Below are positions 27,524-35,784 of a stretch of DNA of 64,000 nt, in pieces (position 1 is the first letter of the stretch; each line of letters starts with the position of its first letter). The stretch is from Xanthomonas hyacinthi (GTDB taxonomy: Bacteria > Pseudomonadota > Gammaproteobacteria > Xanthomonadales > Xanthomonadaceae): NCBI RefSeq assembly GCF_009769165.1, contig NZ_CP043476.1, forward strand, positions 3,603,001 through 3,667,000. Reading direction: 5' to 3'. The position numbers were made by a program, and so were the translations under genes. Below the pieces are notes generated by a model, which made no database searches, was not told the origin of the DNA, and saw nothing but the letters and a program-made list of their open reading frames with translations.

Positions 27524-29575
27524 CTACGCGCTTGTCTGCCGCCGCCCGCTGCGCCACTCGCGCAACGCCTGGCTTCGCACGAGCACTGCGCGCTGCTGCG
27601 CAACGGTGTCTTTCAGCACGCGCAATCGTTCCAGTGTCGCCTCGGTGGCGCCACCCGGCTCGCCGAGGACCCGATCGATCGCGCCGAGCGCTGCATCGAG
27701 GTCGGCCGCGCCTCCGCGGTGCTCCAACGATTGCGACAGTGTGCCGGCAAGCTCGTGCAGGCGTTGATCCTGAGCGCCGTCGGCGTTCCGGCGGACGGTG
27801 TCGATCTGCGCCAGCAGCTGGTTGCGCATGGTCGCCGCCTTCGACCACAGGCGCGCCTGTTCGCTGTCCCGGCGCCGGTCCAGGCTGGCCGCCAGATTCT
27901 GGCTGGTATCGCCGAGGGTGCTGTTGAGCGCGGGCCAGACGGTATTGTCGGAAAAGGCTTGCCCGGATTGCTGGACAACGCTGCCCGGCGAGGACAGCAT
28001 TTCGTCGGCGGGAGGCGCGCCGTAGCCGCCTCTGACCAACGATGCCAGGAGCGTGCCTCCGCCGGTGGCGACCCAACTGCTGAAGATGTTGCCGCCGATG
28101 TGGTGCAGCAGCAGGTCGCGCGCGGTACGCATCGCCATGCGCGGCGAGGTAAGCGGTTGCGCTGCCAGCGCGCCCGCTTCCTGGACGATATCCAGCAGCG
28201 TGTTGTGCAGCCGCCGGATGTCGCCCCAGCGGAGCGGTTCCATGGATTCGTCGGGGCGGGCGAGCCGAAAGAGGTTGACCGTCTGGCTTCCGCCGACCAG
28301 GTTGTCCACCCGGGCCTGGCCGGTCCAGGGCAGCGCCTTGCCGGTCTCGAGAATCGCATTGGTGAGCGCGCCGCCGGTGCCGGAGCTGAGCATGGAGGTA
28401 CCCAGCACCTTGATCGGCGACAGCAGCACGCTGGCGGGGCTGAGGCCGCGGCGTATGCCGCTGAATCCACCGCTCAGCAGCGGTCGCAGGAATGTCGCTT
28501 CGGCGTGGCCTTCCAGCAGCTTCTGCCGCTGTAGCAGTTGCCGTTGCCGGTCTTGCGCGTCGCACTGCAGCACTTCGAAGGTGGGGCGGTCGTCATGGTT
28601 CCCGAGCTGCGACAGCTGGTCGGCGTGCGGCGGCCGCCAGAAGCGCTTGGTTCCCTCTGGCGTGATCTCCATCCGTACCGGTCCCGGCTCCGGGCTGAGG
28701 ATGGCCGGCGGCACCGGCCTGAATGCCGGCATGTTGGCCAGGCGCGCGCGGCGCTCGATCGCGCTCAACAGAATTTGTTCGGTGAAGGCGGAGCCGAGGC
28801 CCGCGGCGGCTCCGCCAGCGACGGTAGGGCAGAACTTGGGGGTGAGTTCGCCGTCTTTCTTGTCGAGTTGGGTGGCGGCCGCGTTTCCGAACGGCATCCG
28901 CAGCGCCGACGCCAGGAAGCCCTTGAGTGCCCGGTAGGCCGTCGGCAGCGATGCGTCCGTGCCCGCCGCTTTCATGTCCACGTTGAATCGATAGCCGCCG
29001 TTCGGGCCGAACGCCTCGCGCCGCTGCTGCAGTCGTTCCGCCGCCCAGCCGATGTATTCCTGCTCCAGTTGCGCTTGGCTCTCGGTCGCATCGGTCGCAT
29101 CGGCTACCGCGTCGTATCGGCGCAAGTGCTCTGCCAACTCGCGGCGCGCGGTAGCCGCGCACTCGGGGTTCTGGTGGTCCGAGGCCGTCGATTCGTCGGT
29201 CTGCAGATGCGAGAAGGATCCGAACGCGGAATGGAAGGACTGCTCCCCCACGTCTTGCCTGTGCAACTGCAAGTATGCGGACCGCGTGGGATCGGGGGCG
29301 GCGTGCGCGATCTCATACTCGATCTGCAGACGCACTTCCCCGGCGATTCCCTGGGGGGGCGTGGCGCTGCCTGATGCGTGCTGGATGCCGATCTGCTCGC
29401 GTCCGCTGCGCTGCCGCTGCGGAGGAGGCGATGCGAGCGCGGCGAGCGGACCGGTGTGTGGACCGGGCAAGGCTTCTTCCTGCGCGGGGGACTGGCGCGC
29501 CGCGGCCGCTTCGTTGGCGCGGGCGAGTTGCGTGCGCGAAGGGCTGCCGGAGGTGCCCGGTATCGTCGTTTTCAC
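27524..29575 (-). CDS. Large unrecognised protein, candidate type III effector or translocon protein A
   Basis: A 683-residue product with no signal peptide. Its first 100 or so residues are Ser/Pro/Gln/Ala-rich (SPSRTQLARANEAAAARQ), as in T3S substrates. The middle and C-terminal parts contain Gly-rich hydrophobic segments (TVAGGAAAGLGSAFTEQILL; SWVATGGGTLLASLVRGGYG) that might contact membranes, and a C-terminal helical region. The GTG start at 29575 overlaps the chaperone stop (GTGA), with GGAGG in front, so the two are translationally coupled like chaperone-substrate pairs. Its size is near that of XopF-type effectors, but no homology could be established here. Confidence 0.65.
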   Translation of the reverse strand: MKTTIPGTSGSPSRTQLARANEAAAARQSPAQEEALPGPHTGPLAALASPPPQRQRSGREQIGIQHASGSATPPQGIAGEVRLQIEYEIAHAAPDPTRSAYLQLHRQDVGEQSFHSAFGSFSHLQTDESTASDHQNPECAATARRELAEHLRRYDAVADATDATESQAQLEQEYIGWAAERLQQRREAFGPNGGYRFNVDMKAAGTDASLPTAYRALKGFLASALRMPFGNAAATQLDKKDGELTPKFCPTVAGGAAAGLGSAFTEQILLSAIERRARLANMPAFRPVPPAILSPEPGPVRMEITPEGTKRFWRPPHADQLSQLGNHDDRPTFEVLQCDAQDRQRQLLQRQKLLEGHAEATFLRPLLSGGFSGIRRGLSPASVLLSPIKVLGTSMLSSGTGGALTNAILETGKALPWTGQARVDNLVGGSQTVNLFRLARPDESMEPLRWGDIRRLHNTLLDIVQEAGALAAQPLTSPRMAMRTARDLLLHHIGGNIFSSWVATGGGTLLASLVRGGYGAPPADEMLSSPGSVVQQSGQAFSDNTVWPALNSTLGDTSQNLAASLDRRRDSEQARLWSKAATMRNQLLAQIDTVRRNADGAQDQRLHELAGTLSQSLEHRGGAADLDAALGAIDRVLGEPGGATEATLERLRVLKDTVAQQRAVLVRSQALREWRSGRRQTSA

Positions 29576-30030
29576 CGCTGCGCCTCCACGCTGTGCGCGG
29601 CCGGTGCTTCTTCCAGCATCGCGGAAAGAATCGCGCGGCCCAGGGCCTGGGCCTGGTCCAACTGCGTGGCGACCTGCTCGGCGCCATCGGGATAGAACAG
29701 CGGGCGCAGCGACAACAGGCCCTCGTCGGCGAGGCCGAGCCGCCAACCATATTCGGTCAGCGCATGCTCCTGGATCGCCAGCAGGCGCTCGACATCCGCG
29801 CCGCCCAGTTCGGCGCCGGCCAGCGGCAGTAGCACTTCGGGATAGGCGCGGCATGTCGCTTCGTGTTGTTCGGCATGCAGGCGGCACAGCAGTCCCGAGG
29901 GAGCCACGAAGGGTTCGCCACAGGCAGCGGCCAGCATGAGGTCCGTGTCCACGCCGAGATGCAGGCCGATCTGCGCGAAGAAGGCCCGGGTCGAGGTGGG
30001 CAATGGGGGGGCTTCGTTGTTGTCGGGCAT
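29572..30030 (-). CDS. Probable type III secretion chaperone (CesT-like)
   Basis: A 152-residue small acidic protein (alpha/beta, SFFAQIG-type start FFAQIGLHLGVDTDLMLA, then YPEVLLPLAGAELG, and the helix YGWRLGLADEGLLSLRPLF). This is the size and layout of class I T3S chaperones. It is the first gene after a perfect PIP box and is coupled to the large candidate substrate A downstream. It probably binds the N-terminus of that protein in the cytoplasm. The ATG at 30030 is preferred; the open frame upstream is non-coding in character and contains the promoter. Confidence 0.7.
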   Translation of the reverse strand: MPDNNEAPPLPTSTRAFFAQIGLHLGVDTDLMLAAACGEPFVAPSGLLCRLHAEQHEATCRAYPEVLLPLAGAELGGADVERLLAIQEHALTEYGWRLGLADEGLLSLRPLFYPDGAEQVATQLDQAQALGRAILSAMLEEAPAAHSVEAQR

Positions 30031-30140
30031 GGGATGGTCGACGCTAGGGGAGAGGGGCGTCGCGATCCGACACCGCGCTGCGTGGATGCAGCTGCGGCTT
30101 GCATTTGAAGGCGCCGCCTCGGTGCCGGACGCGGGAGCAG

Positions 30141-30165
30141 GCGAAGCGAATGCCGTGAAAGCGAA
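30141..30165 (-). promoter_or_regulatory. PIP box of the chaperone/candidate-substrate operon
   Basis: Minus-strand TTCGC-N15-TTCGC, a perfect HrpX-binding PIP box, ends 110 bp before the chaperone start. The -10 region at the expected distance is imperfect: TCAAAT at 30108-30103 has C instead of A at position 2. Confidence 0.85.
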
Positions 30166-30266
30166 ACCAGCGGCAGCGGCAGGCTGTTGCGGAAGTTGTG
30201 AGCCGTATGGCTTGCGTAATCCCGATTCCCCATCGCACGCATCCAACGTGGAACGCGCTACTGGCG

Positions 30267-30600
30267 TTACGCCCCTGTTTGTTTTCGGTCTCGCCAACCC
30301 GATCTTTTGAGCGCCCGCTCCCGCAGGCGCACTCCCTCAGCGGCCAGGTCGCTCCAGTTGGCACAGTCCGAGCGCACCGTTCGCCACTTCGGGAAACCAC
30401 CGGGGAGTACGCGCCATCGGCAGCCGGTCCGCAGCAGGTACAGCACCGCGCACTGCACCTCGTCTAGGCCACATGAGTCGCTTGGTGCGCGTGCGCGCCT
30501 GTTCCACCTGTTCCAGGAGCGGCCGGATTCGCTCGAATCGTCCACGACGCATGTCGCCGGGGCATGTCTTCTTGCGCGTCCCGGCAGTGTGCAACATCCG
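30267..30600 (-). pseudogene. Relic of an IS5-family transposase N-terminus
   Basis: Two minus-strand frames read RRGRFERIRPLLEQV and then DEVQCAVLYLLRTGCRWRVLPGGFPKWRTV, the start of an IS5-type (DUF4096-like) transposase. They are broken by at least one frameshift, and no catalytic half is left. It separates the candidate effector operon from hrpG. Confidence 0.75.
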
Positions 30601-30672
30601 CAAAGGCGCCAAGGTGCGCGCCGCAGGCCAGGTCGGGCAGGTGGCGACCACCCGGGCGGATGGATGACTGAA

Positions 30673-31500
30673 CTACGTTCCCAGCCGCGGGGGAATGATG
30701 GGAGCGTCCATCGAGGGTGCGTAGACGCTGGTGAGCGCCGCGGGCAAGGACGATGGGGGCAATGACGATTCGGCAGGACAGTCGCTGTTGCTCAGCTCCA
30801 GCCGATAGCCATGCGAGTAGATGGTGTGAATGCGCACGCTGCCGCTACTGCACAGCCGCAATTTCTTGCGCAGCTTGTAGATATGCTGCTCCAGGGTGCG
30901 GTCGGTGAAGTCGCTGTTGTTGCCCCAGATCGTCTTGGCCAGTTGGCAGCGCCGCAAGCACACGCCTGGGTTGGAGAACAGCAGCCAGGCGATGCAGAAC
31001 TCACGCGCGGTCAGCTTGATCGGCTCGTCGTTCAGATAGACCATGCTGCTGGCGCGATCCAGCCGATAGGCCCCCACACCGATGCGCTGGTCGTCGTTGG
31101 CGGCCGGCTCCAGCCTGCGCGTGGCCAGGGCGGCGCGGACGTGCAGTTCGTTGTTGTCGAAAGGGATGCTGAGCACATCCAGCGCGCCGGCGCGATACCA
31201 ATCGAAGATTGCCGTGGAACTCAGAAAGCGGCCGATCACGATCAGCGGGATCGGCCGGCCCTGGTGGCAGTTCTGCCAGGCCAGCACCGCGCTGTCCAGC
31301 GGCGAGGCGCAGTTCGCGTCGAACAGGATCAATTCGCACGGGGACTGGCGCAGGGCGCGCAGCACGTCGAGTTCGTCGCTGAACACGTGCAGTTCCGGGC
31401 GCAGGTTGCGCAAGCTCTCGGTGACCTGGGCGACCAGGGCGGCATCGCGGCTCAGCAGCGCGTAGTGCTGTCCTCGAGGGGCCAAATCCGAGCGCGTCAT
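30673..31500 (-). CDS. hrpG: OmpR-family master regulator HrpG
   Basis: A 275-residue response-regulator-like protein. The receiver-like half (1-130) contains ILFDANCASPLDSAVLAW, in which an aspartate (FDAN) sits at the phospho-acceptor position. The C-terminal winged helix (about 150-240) reads LTAREFCIAWLLFSNPG, TLEQHIYKLRKKL and IHTIYSHGYRLE. This is the organisation of Xanthomonas HrpG, which activates hrpX and thereby the T3S genes in planta. It is monocistronic and transcribed away from the cluster, flanked by insertion-sequence material on both sides. Confidence 0.88.
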   Translation of the reverse strand: MTRSDLAPRGQHYALLSRDAALVAQVTESLRNLRPELHVFSDELDVLRALRQSPCELILFDANCASPLDSAVLAWQNCHQGRPIPLIVIGRFLSSTAIFDWYRAGALDVLSIPFDNNELHVRAALATRRLEPAANDDQRIGVGAYRLDRASSMVYLNDEPIKLTAREFCIAWLLFSNPGVCLRRCQLAKTIWGNNSDFTDRTLEQHIYKLRKKLRLCSSGSVRIHTIYSHGYRLELSNSDCPAESSLPPSSLPAALTSVYAPSMDAPIIPPRLGT

Positions 31501-32249
31501 CGCGTTCTCCTAACTGCGCCGGCAGCGGTGCCGCCGTGCGGGCAAGTGGATGTTGCGGTGGCGCGGGCGCCGGCGAAAGAACGGAGGGTGACGATGGTGT
31601 CGGAGCGCATACAAATATCGCGGAGTCGCTATCGGGGAGGTAGACAATGGCGCGTCAAAGCAGCACTGGCTCCACATAATCACGAGAAAGACAAGGAATT
31701 AGCAACACTCCGTTCTCAAATTGCAGCCTATGACATCGATTGCTTTAGCTTGCGGTCATTCTCCGACTGTGGTTGTACTTGCCAAGCCAGCACCGGTTCA
31801 TCCGCCGCGGGCGGGCCTGTGCTAAGCGCTTCGGGCCGGGTCCGGCAGTGCCGCGTGCGTGATCGGTTGGGGCGAAGCGACGCCTGCATCGGCCGCTGGC
31901 GCAGGCCCGTCCGGGTGCGGCGGCACCCGAGCCCGAGCCAGCAGACCTGCGCCTGCCGGCGATGGCAATGCCTGGCGGTGCTGCAGCGCTGCGCCGCCGG
32001 AGAGTCGCCGCGACGGAAATGGAGCCGATCGGCGCACAGATGCGCGGTGGCGCTCGCGGTCGGGCGCAGCGCTGCGCTGGTGGATGTGTGCGCAGACGCC
32101 ATGCGCTGGTCGCAGCGCTGTCGCGATCGCGGTGCGAAGGCCGGCGCGAACTCGACCGCGGCCTGGAGCGGTGCGTGTCGGCTCGGCTATCGCGGCATCG
32201 AGCCAACGCCATGCGGCGCAGCGTGTCTCAGGGTGCGGGGAAGCGGCTA
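31501..32249. other. Gene-free stretch upstream of hrpG
   Basis: About 750 bp with no credible gene. The first 260 bp are relatively AT-rich and probably carry the hrpG promoter. The remainder (about 31800-32240) is GC-rich and open in several frames, but all of them give Arg/Ala/Ser-rich non-protein-like translations. Confidence 0.6.
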
Positions 32250-33080
32250 GGGATTGTCATCAATTGTTCGGATAGGCGATGCTTGTTGCCCCTTTCTTTC
32301 CTGCACACCCCTGCAATGGCACGCCGCTACGCCCTGCGAGACGATCAGTGGGATCGCATCCGTGACCTGCTCCCCGGCCGAGCCGGCCATGTGGGTGTGA
32401 CCGCCAAGGACAACCGGCTGTTTGTCGAAGCCGTGCTCTACCGCTACCGAGCCGGCATCCCCTGGCGGGATCTGCCTGAGCGCTTCGGCGACTTCCGCGT
32501 GATCCACCTGCGGCATAGCCGCTGGAGCCGGTCCGGCGTCTGGCAACGCGTGTTCCACGCCCTGTCAGAGGAGGCGGACAATGAGTACGCGATGATCGAC
32601 AGCACCATCGTCCGGGCGCATCAGCACAGCGCCGGGGCAAAAGGGGGGCGCCGCAGGCCATCGGACGCAGCCGCGGCGGGCTAAGCAGCAAGATCCACGC
32701 CGTGGTCGATGCACTGGGCAATCCGGTGGCGTTTCATCTGACCGCAGGCCAGGCGTCGGATCTGGAAGGTGCAGATGCGTTGCTGCCGCAACTGTCGGTC
32801 GGCGCCCTGCTCGCTGACCGCGCCTACGATGCCAGGGCACGTGTCATCGAGCCGATGCAGCGGCAGGGGACGCAGATTGTCATCCCCTCCCATCCAACGC
32901 GCAAAGTGCAGCGCGACTACGACCGGGTGCTGTACAAGGATCGACACCTGATCGAGAACTTCTTTGCCAAACTCAAGCAGTACCGGGCCATTGCCACCCG
33001 ATACGACAAGACCGCCGGCAACTTCCGCGGCGCGATTTACTGGATCGCCTCTGTCATCCTGCTTAATTGATGACACGCCC
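32250..33080 (+). mobile_element. IS5-family (IS427-like) insertion sequence, apparently intact
   Basis: An 831-bp element with terminal inverted repeats GGGATTGTCATCAATT on the left and, read inward, GGGCGTGTCATCAATT on the right (14/16 match). It is flanked by a TA duplication (32248-32249 and 33081-33082), the target typical of this group. It carries one transposase in two frames. It is inserted between hrpG and hpaB, where many xanthomonads carry hpaB-distal genes. Confidence 0.9.
32316..33070 (+). CDS. IS5-family transposase expressed by -1 frameshifting
   Basis: Frame one (32316-32684) encodes the N-terminal part (DDQWDRIRDLLPGR; PWRDLPERFG; AMIDSTIVRAHQHSAGAK). At AAAAGGGGGG (32639-32648) a -1 shift joins it to the second frame (AIGRSRGGLSSKIHAVVDALGN, then LADRAYDA and LIENFFAKLKQYR) ending at 33070. 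This reconstitutes a normal transposase of about 251 residues with the DDE catalytic segments. The slip site is of the kind used for programmed frameshifting in this IS group, so the gene is annotated as one unit, not as broken. Confidence 0.85.
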
Positions 33081-33123
33081 TAGTGGAGTGTTTCCAACAA
33101 GACAGCACCTAATCGTAGGGTGC

Positions 33124-33515
33124 ATGAGCCCGATCCAGCTTACGAGCGAACAACGCGCCGGGTTGAGCCGCTGGCTCCGCGGCGGCAAGACCCCGCGCAA
33201 GTAGGCCCGGCGCGCTGAGATGATCTTGCTCACCGACGGCGGCGTGGCCAGCAGCTGGTGGGGTCATAGCTGGACCGGCCGGAGAAGGCGCTCGTGCTGT
33301 GCGTGGACGAGAAGAACCGGATTCAGGCGCTGGACCGCACGCAGCCGGGCCTTCCGCTCAAGCGCGCGCGCAGACGCGCACGCACGACGACACGTCACCC
33401 CGACCAGCGCGTCATGGCTGAACCTGGTCGAGCGGTTCTTCCGCGACTTGACCGAAGAGCAGATCGGGCGCGGCGTGTTCCGTAGCGTGAAGGAACCGGA
33501 AAACGCGGGCGACGC
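33124..33515 (+). pseudogene. Decayed IS630-family transposase
   Basis: Fragments in shifting frames read SPIQLTSEQRAGLSRWLRGGKTPRK and a stop, later LCVDEKNRIQALDRTQPGLPL, and then SWLNLVERFFRDLTEEQIGRGVFRS. These are the start, catalytic Asp block and terminal Glu block of IS630 transposases. Most of the gene is deleted. It directly abuts the stop codon of hpaB. Confidence 0.82.
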
Positions 33516-33522
33516 GGGTGGG

Positions 33523-33993
33523 TCAGACTCGGATCCAGAGATATTCTCCAGTACACAGCGCCGCGTACATTTCGTCCGTACACGCGAGGATGGTATCGCG
33601 CCAGTAGCGGCCGTGCTGTACATAGTGGTTCACTAGATCGGCGAGCCAGCCACCATCGATGTCGGCGTCCAGCGCCACGCGCGCGATTAGTACGACTTCG
33701 CCGCTGGCCGGCTCCAGTCCCAGCTGCGCCTGGTCCTGCGCATAGACGCTCAGGTTGGCTTCCAGCATCAGCCGGAATGCCTGCAGGGTACGGCCGGGCG
33801 GCATCACGCCGAAGCCGACCAACAGGTACATCGCCGCATCCGATTCGGCCAGCGCGGCCGGGTCGGGATAGCGCAGCGTGATCTGGAACCCGTCGCTCTC
33901 GAACGAGAAATGGTTGCCGGCGATGTCGGGCGCAACCATGTCCAGCGCGTCGCACAATTCCTCGATCAGCGCGGTGAAGGCTGGGTCGCTCAT
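33523..33993 (-). CDS. hpaB: HpaB-like T3S exit-control chaperone
   Basis: A 156-residue acidic protein with the CesT/Tir-chaperone pattern (FTALIEELCDALDM at the start; FGVMPPGRTLQAFRLMLEANL in the middle; WLADLVNHYVQHGRYWRDTI at the end). HpaB is the general effector chaperone of Xanthomonas T3S and docks substrates at the HrcN ATPase. The match is by size, fold pattern and position: last gene of the leftward hrc arm, just after the pilin candidate. It could instead be a specific chaperone, but no other gene here fits HpaB better. Confidence 0.72.
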   Translation of the reverse strand: MSDPAFTALIEELCDALDMVAPDIAGNHFSFESDGFQITLRYPDPAALAESDAAMYLLVGFGVMPPGRTLQAFRLMLEANLSVYAQDQAQLGLEPASGEVVLIARVALDADIDGGWLADLVNHYVQHGRYWRDTILACTDEMYAALCTGEYLWIRV

Positions 33994-34029
33994 CGTGCTG
34001 CGAACCGGAATTTAGTTGCAAGCGTATGA

Positions 34030-34060
34030 ACGGCGTGGCATCCCGGGGATGCCACGCCGT
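34030..34060. repeat. Perfect 15-bp palindromic stem between hrpE-like gene and hpaB
   Basis: ACGGCGTGGCATCCC (34030-34044) pairs with GGGATGCCACGCCGT (34046-34060). There is no T-run on either side. It may be a 3' stabilising or processing hairpin for the highly expressed pilin mRNA, or an attenuator before hpaB. Confidence 0.75.
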
Positions 34061-34097
34061 CGCTGGCAGCGCGCATGGCGGCTACCGATCAGCGCCA

Positions 34098-34379
34098 TCA
34101 ACCCTGGGTTAGGGACTTGGCGTTGCTGCCGGCCTGCTTGATAAGCTGATCCATTGCCATGCGCATATTCAATTCATTCTGCATCTGGGTGATTTGATCC
34201 ATCATGTTTTCCTGGTCCGTGACATTTGCTGACATCGAGCCGAGCGTGTGTTGAATCTGCTGATGGGCGATGGCGGTGTTGCCCATGGAGGTGGCGGCGG
34301 AAAGGCCAGCGGTGCCAATTTGATTTAAGAAGCCTTTACCGGCGATGAGGGGATTGAATAGCGAAGAATAAATGGTCAT
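34098..34379 (-). CDS. hrpE: Hrp pilus subunit candidate (HrpE-like)
   Basis: A 93-residue helical protein without Cys or signal peptide, rich in Gln, Asn and Met (NTAIAHQQIQHTLGSMSANV, MDQITQMQNELNMRMAMDQL). Size equals that reported for Xanthomonas HrpE, and the position between hrpD6 and hpaB is that of hrpE. Sequence resemblance to classical HrpE is not obvious, as expected for hypervariable pilins. A strong ribosome-binding site (AGGAG) precedes the ATG. It would polymerise into the extracellular conduit. Confidence 0.68.
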   Translation of the reverse strand: MTIYSSLFNPLIAGKGFLNQIGTAGLSAATSMGNTAIAHQQIQHTLGSMSANVTDQENMMDQITQMQNELNMRMAMDQLIKQAGSNAKSLTQG

Positions 34380-34578
34380 TTTTTTATCTCCTGGACTTTG
34401 TGGCTTTTGATGAACACGCTTTCGCGTGGTTTTCCGCGGGGTTGCCGCGCGGATCGCTGTTGACCCCGCAGGGTCAAAGAGCGGCTGCAAGTCGCTTGGG
34501 AAATCTGTTTTTCCAGCTGCTATCGGTAGCAGATATCCACAGATCTCCAGTGGCTTTCGTTGCAGCTGCTGCAAATTT
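34380..34578 (-). promoter_or_regulatory. Hairpin-rich leader between hrpD6 and the pilin gene
   Basis: The 199-bp gap is long for this tightly packed arm. It contains two hairpins, TTGACCC/GGGTCAA (around 34460-34477) and CTGCTA-TCGG-TAGCAG (around 34517-34532). No PIP box exists on the pilin strand here (no suitable CGAA pairs). It may be a processed 5' leader that lets the pilin be expressed apart from upstream genes. Confidence 0.5.
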
Positions 34579-34824
34579 CTATACGTTGGTTCTGCGCACC
34601 TGGGCCACCACCTCGGCGGCAGCGCGCAACCCCTCATGTAGCGCCTGCGCCTGGCTGCGTTCGCTGGCGTCGGCGGACGTTATCCAATGCTGGCGAGCCC
34701 GCTCGGCGGCCTCGCCGAGGGCGGCGATGGCGCGCTCCAGGCGCTGCCCGGACGGATCTTCCCGATGCGTCTGCAGCAGCGTGTTCAGGTCGTTGGCGAT
34801 GCTGGAATCGAATGTCTCGAACAT
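34579..34824 (-). CDS. hrpD6: HrpD6 T3S accessory protein
   Basis: An 81-residue, entirely helical small protein (MFETFDSSIANDLNTLLQTH, then RLERAIAALGEAAERARQHW). Length and position between hrcD and hrpE match HrpD6, a cytoplasmic T3S factor of Xanthomonas needed for secretion control. Its start is 19 bp from the hrcD stop codon. Confidence 0.8.
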   Translation of the reverse strand: MFETFDSSIANDLNTLLQTHREDPSGQRLERAIAALGEAAERARQHWITSADASERSQAQALHEGLRAAAEVVAQVRRTNV

Positions 34825-34842
34825 GGCGGCGTCACCGGTCGT

Positions 34843-35784
34843 TTATTGAGAGATGCTGTTGAAGTGCTTGGAGCCGTCGGGGGTCTCGACGTAGTGCAGC
34901 TCGTCCACGGACAGGGCCGTGTCGTAGGTGTCCGGCAATGCATCGCGCGGATCCAGCGCACGCAGCCTGGCATCGATCCTGAGCACTTGCGATCCCATGT
35001 CGCGCTGCAGCTGCTCGAGCCTGCGCCGCACCGCGTCGCGGTGTTCGCTGGCGCCTGCGACTGCGTACACGCCGTGGCCGCGGTAGCGGATGCTCAGGCT
35101 CGGCTCGTGCAGCGATTCGCTCATCGATTCGATCAGGCTCTCGGCCACGCCGAAATGCATCTGCCACGGTCCTGGATGCTGGTCCAGCCACTGCTCGACG
35201 CGCTGCGCATCGGCCTCGCTGCGCACCATGCCCTCGACCTCCACGTGGTCGGCGGCGTCGCGCAGGCGCAGTTCCGTCTGTCCCATCCGCACGAACGCCT
35301 GGCGCGCCTGCGCAAGTGGCGTCGGCGCGGCGTGCCGGCGATGCGCGCCCGGTGCGTCGTAGCACCATGCCGTCAATGTCAGCGCGAGCGCGCTCACCAG
35401 CGCGATCCAGGCGAGGCGCCGGTTGCGCGGCGCGGACCGTGCGGCAGACGCGGGCGCATGCAGCGCAGCGCTCTGCGGCTGCAGCGCAGCGCGCAGCAAT
35501 TGCAGCTCGTCCGGCCAAACCTGCTCGGCAGGCCCGGCGCACAGCACGATGGCATCGAAGCACGCGGGCACGAAGTGCCGCATCGGCTGGGCCGCAGCTG
35601 CAGGATCTTCGATTGTGTAGCGCAGGTTTGCATCTGCATCGATCTCCAGGGTGAGCGTGGGGCCGGTCCAGTCGGTCAGCTGCAGATCGACGTCTTCTTC
35701 GCGACCCAGCTGGTAACTGCCTGGAAGCAACGTTAACCGGGTGCCTGCATGACGTCCGGTCAGAATGCGAAGCTCCACGTTCAT
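34843..35784 (-). CDS. hrcD: HrcD, inner-membrane ring protein of the T3S apparatus
   Basis: A 313-residue protein (formerly HrpD5; the YscD/SctD homologue). The N-terminal cytoplasmic FHA-like domain (about 1-110) contains GSYQLGREEDVDLQLTDW. One transmembrane helix lies at about 135-155 (LAWIALVSALALTLTAW). The C-terminal periplasmic ring-building domain contains VEGMVRSEADAQRVEQWL. The start overlaps the hpaA stop by 4 bp (ATGA), with AAGGAG just ahead. It forms the inner-membrane ring together with HrcJ. Confidence 0.88.
   Translation of the reverse strand: MNVELRILTGRHAGTRLTLLPGSYQLGREEDVDLQLTDWTGPTLTLEIDADANLRYTIEDPAAAAQPMRHFVPACFDAIVLCAGPAEQVWPDELQLLRAALQPQSAALHAPASAARSAPRNRRLAWIALVSALALTLTAWCYDAPGAHRRHAAPTPLAQARQAFVRMGQTELRLRDAADHVEVEGMVRSEADAQRVEQWLDQHPGPWQMHFGVAESLIESMSESLHEPSLSIRYRGHGVYAVAGASEHRDAVRRRLEQLQRDMGSQVLRIDARLRALDPRDALPDTYDTALSVDELHYVETPDGSKHFNSISQ

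Noticed and set aside
25569..28565. A 998-codon minus-strand frame across both candidate T3S substrates
   Set aside because: It is an out-of-frame Arg/Pro/Gln-rich shadow. The two other frames have ribosome-binding sites, normal composition and operon spacing.
27524..29575. Naming the 683-residue protein XopF
   Set aside because: Length and linkage are suggestive, but no diagnostic sequence could be matched from memory, so the name was withheld.
31594..32250. Possible small gene upstream of the IS5-family element
   Set aside because: Translation is Arg/Ser/Cys-rich with no ribosome-binding site, and other frames are equally open.
32316..33070. Calling the IS5 transposase a pseudogene because of two frames
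   Set aside because: A -1 slip at AAAAGGGGGG restores the normal protein, as expected for programmed frameshifting in this group.
34380..34578. A separate PIP promoter for the pilin gene
   Set aside because: No CGAA pairs with the right spacing on the needed strand; only hairpins were seen.
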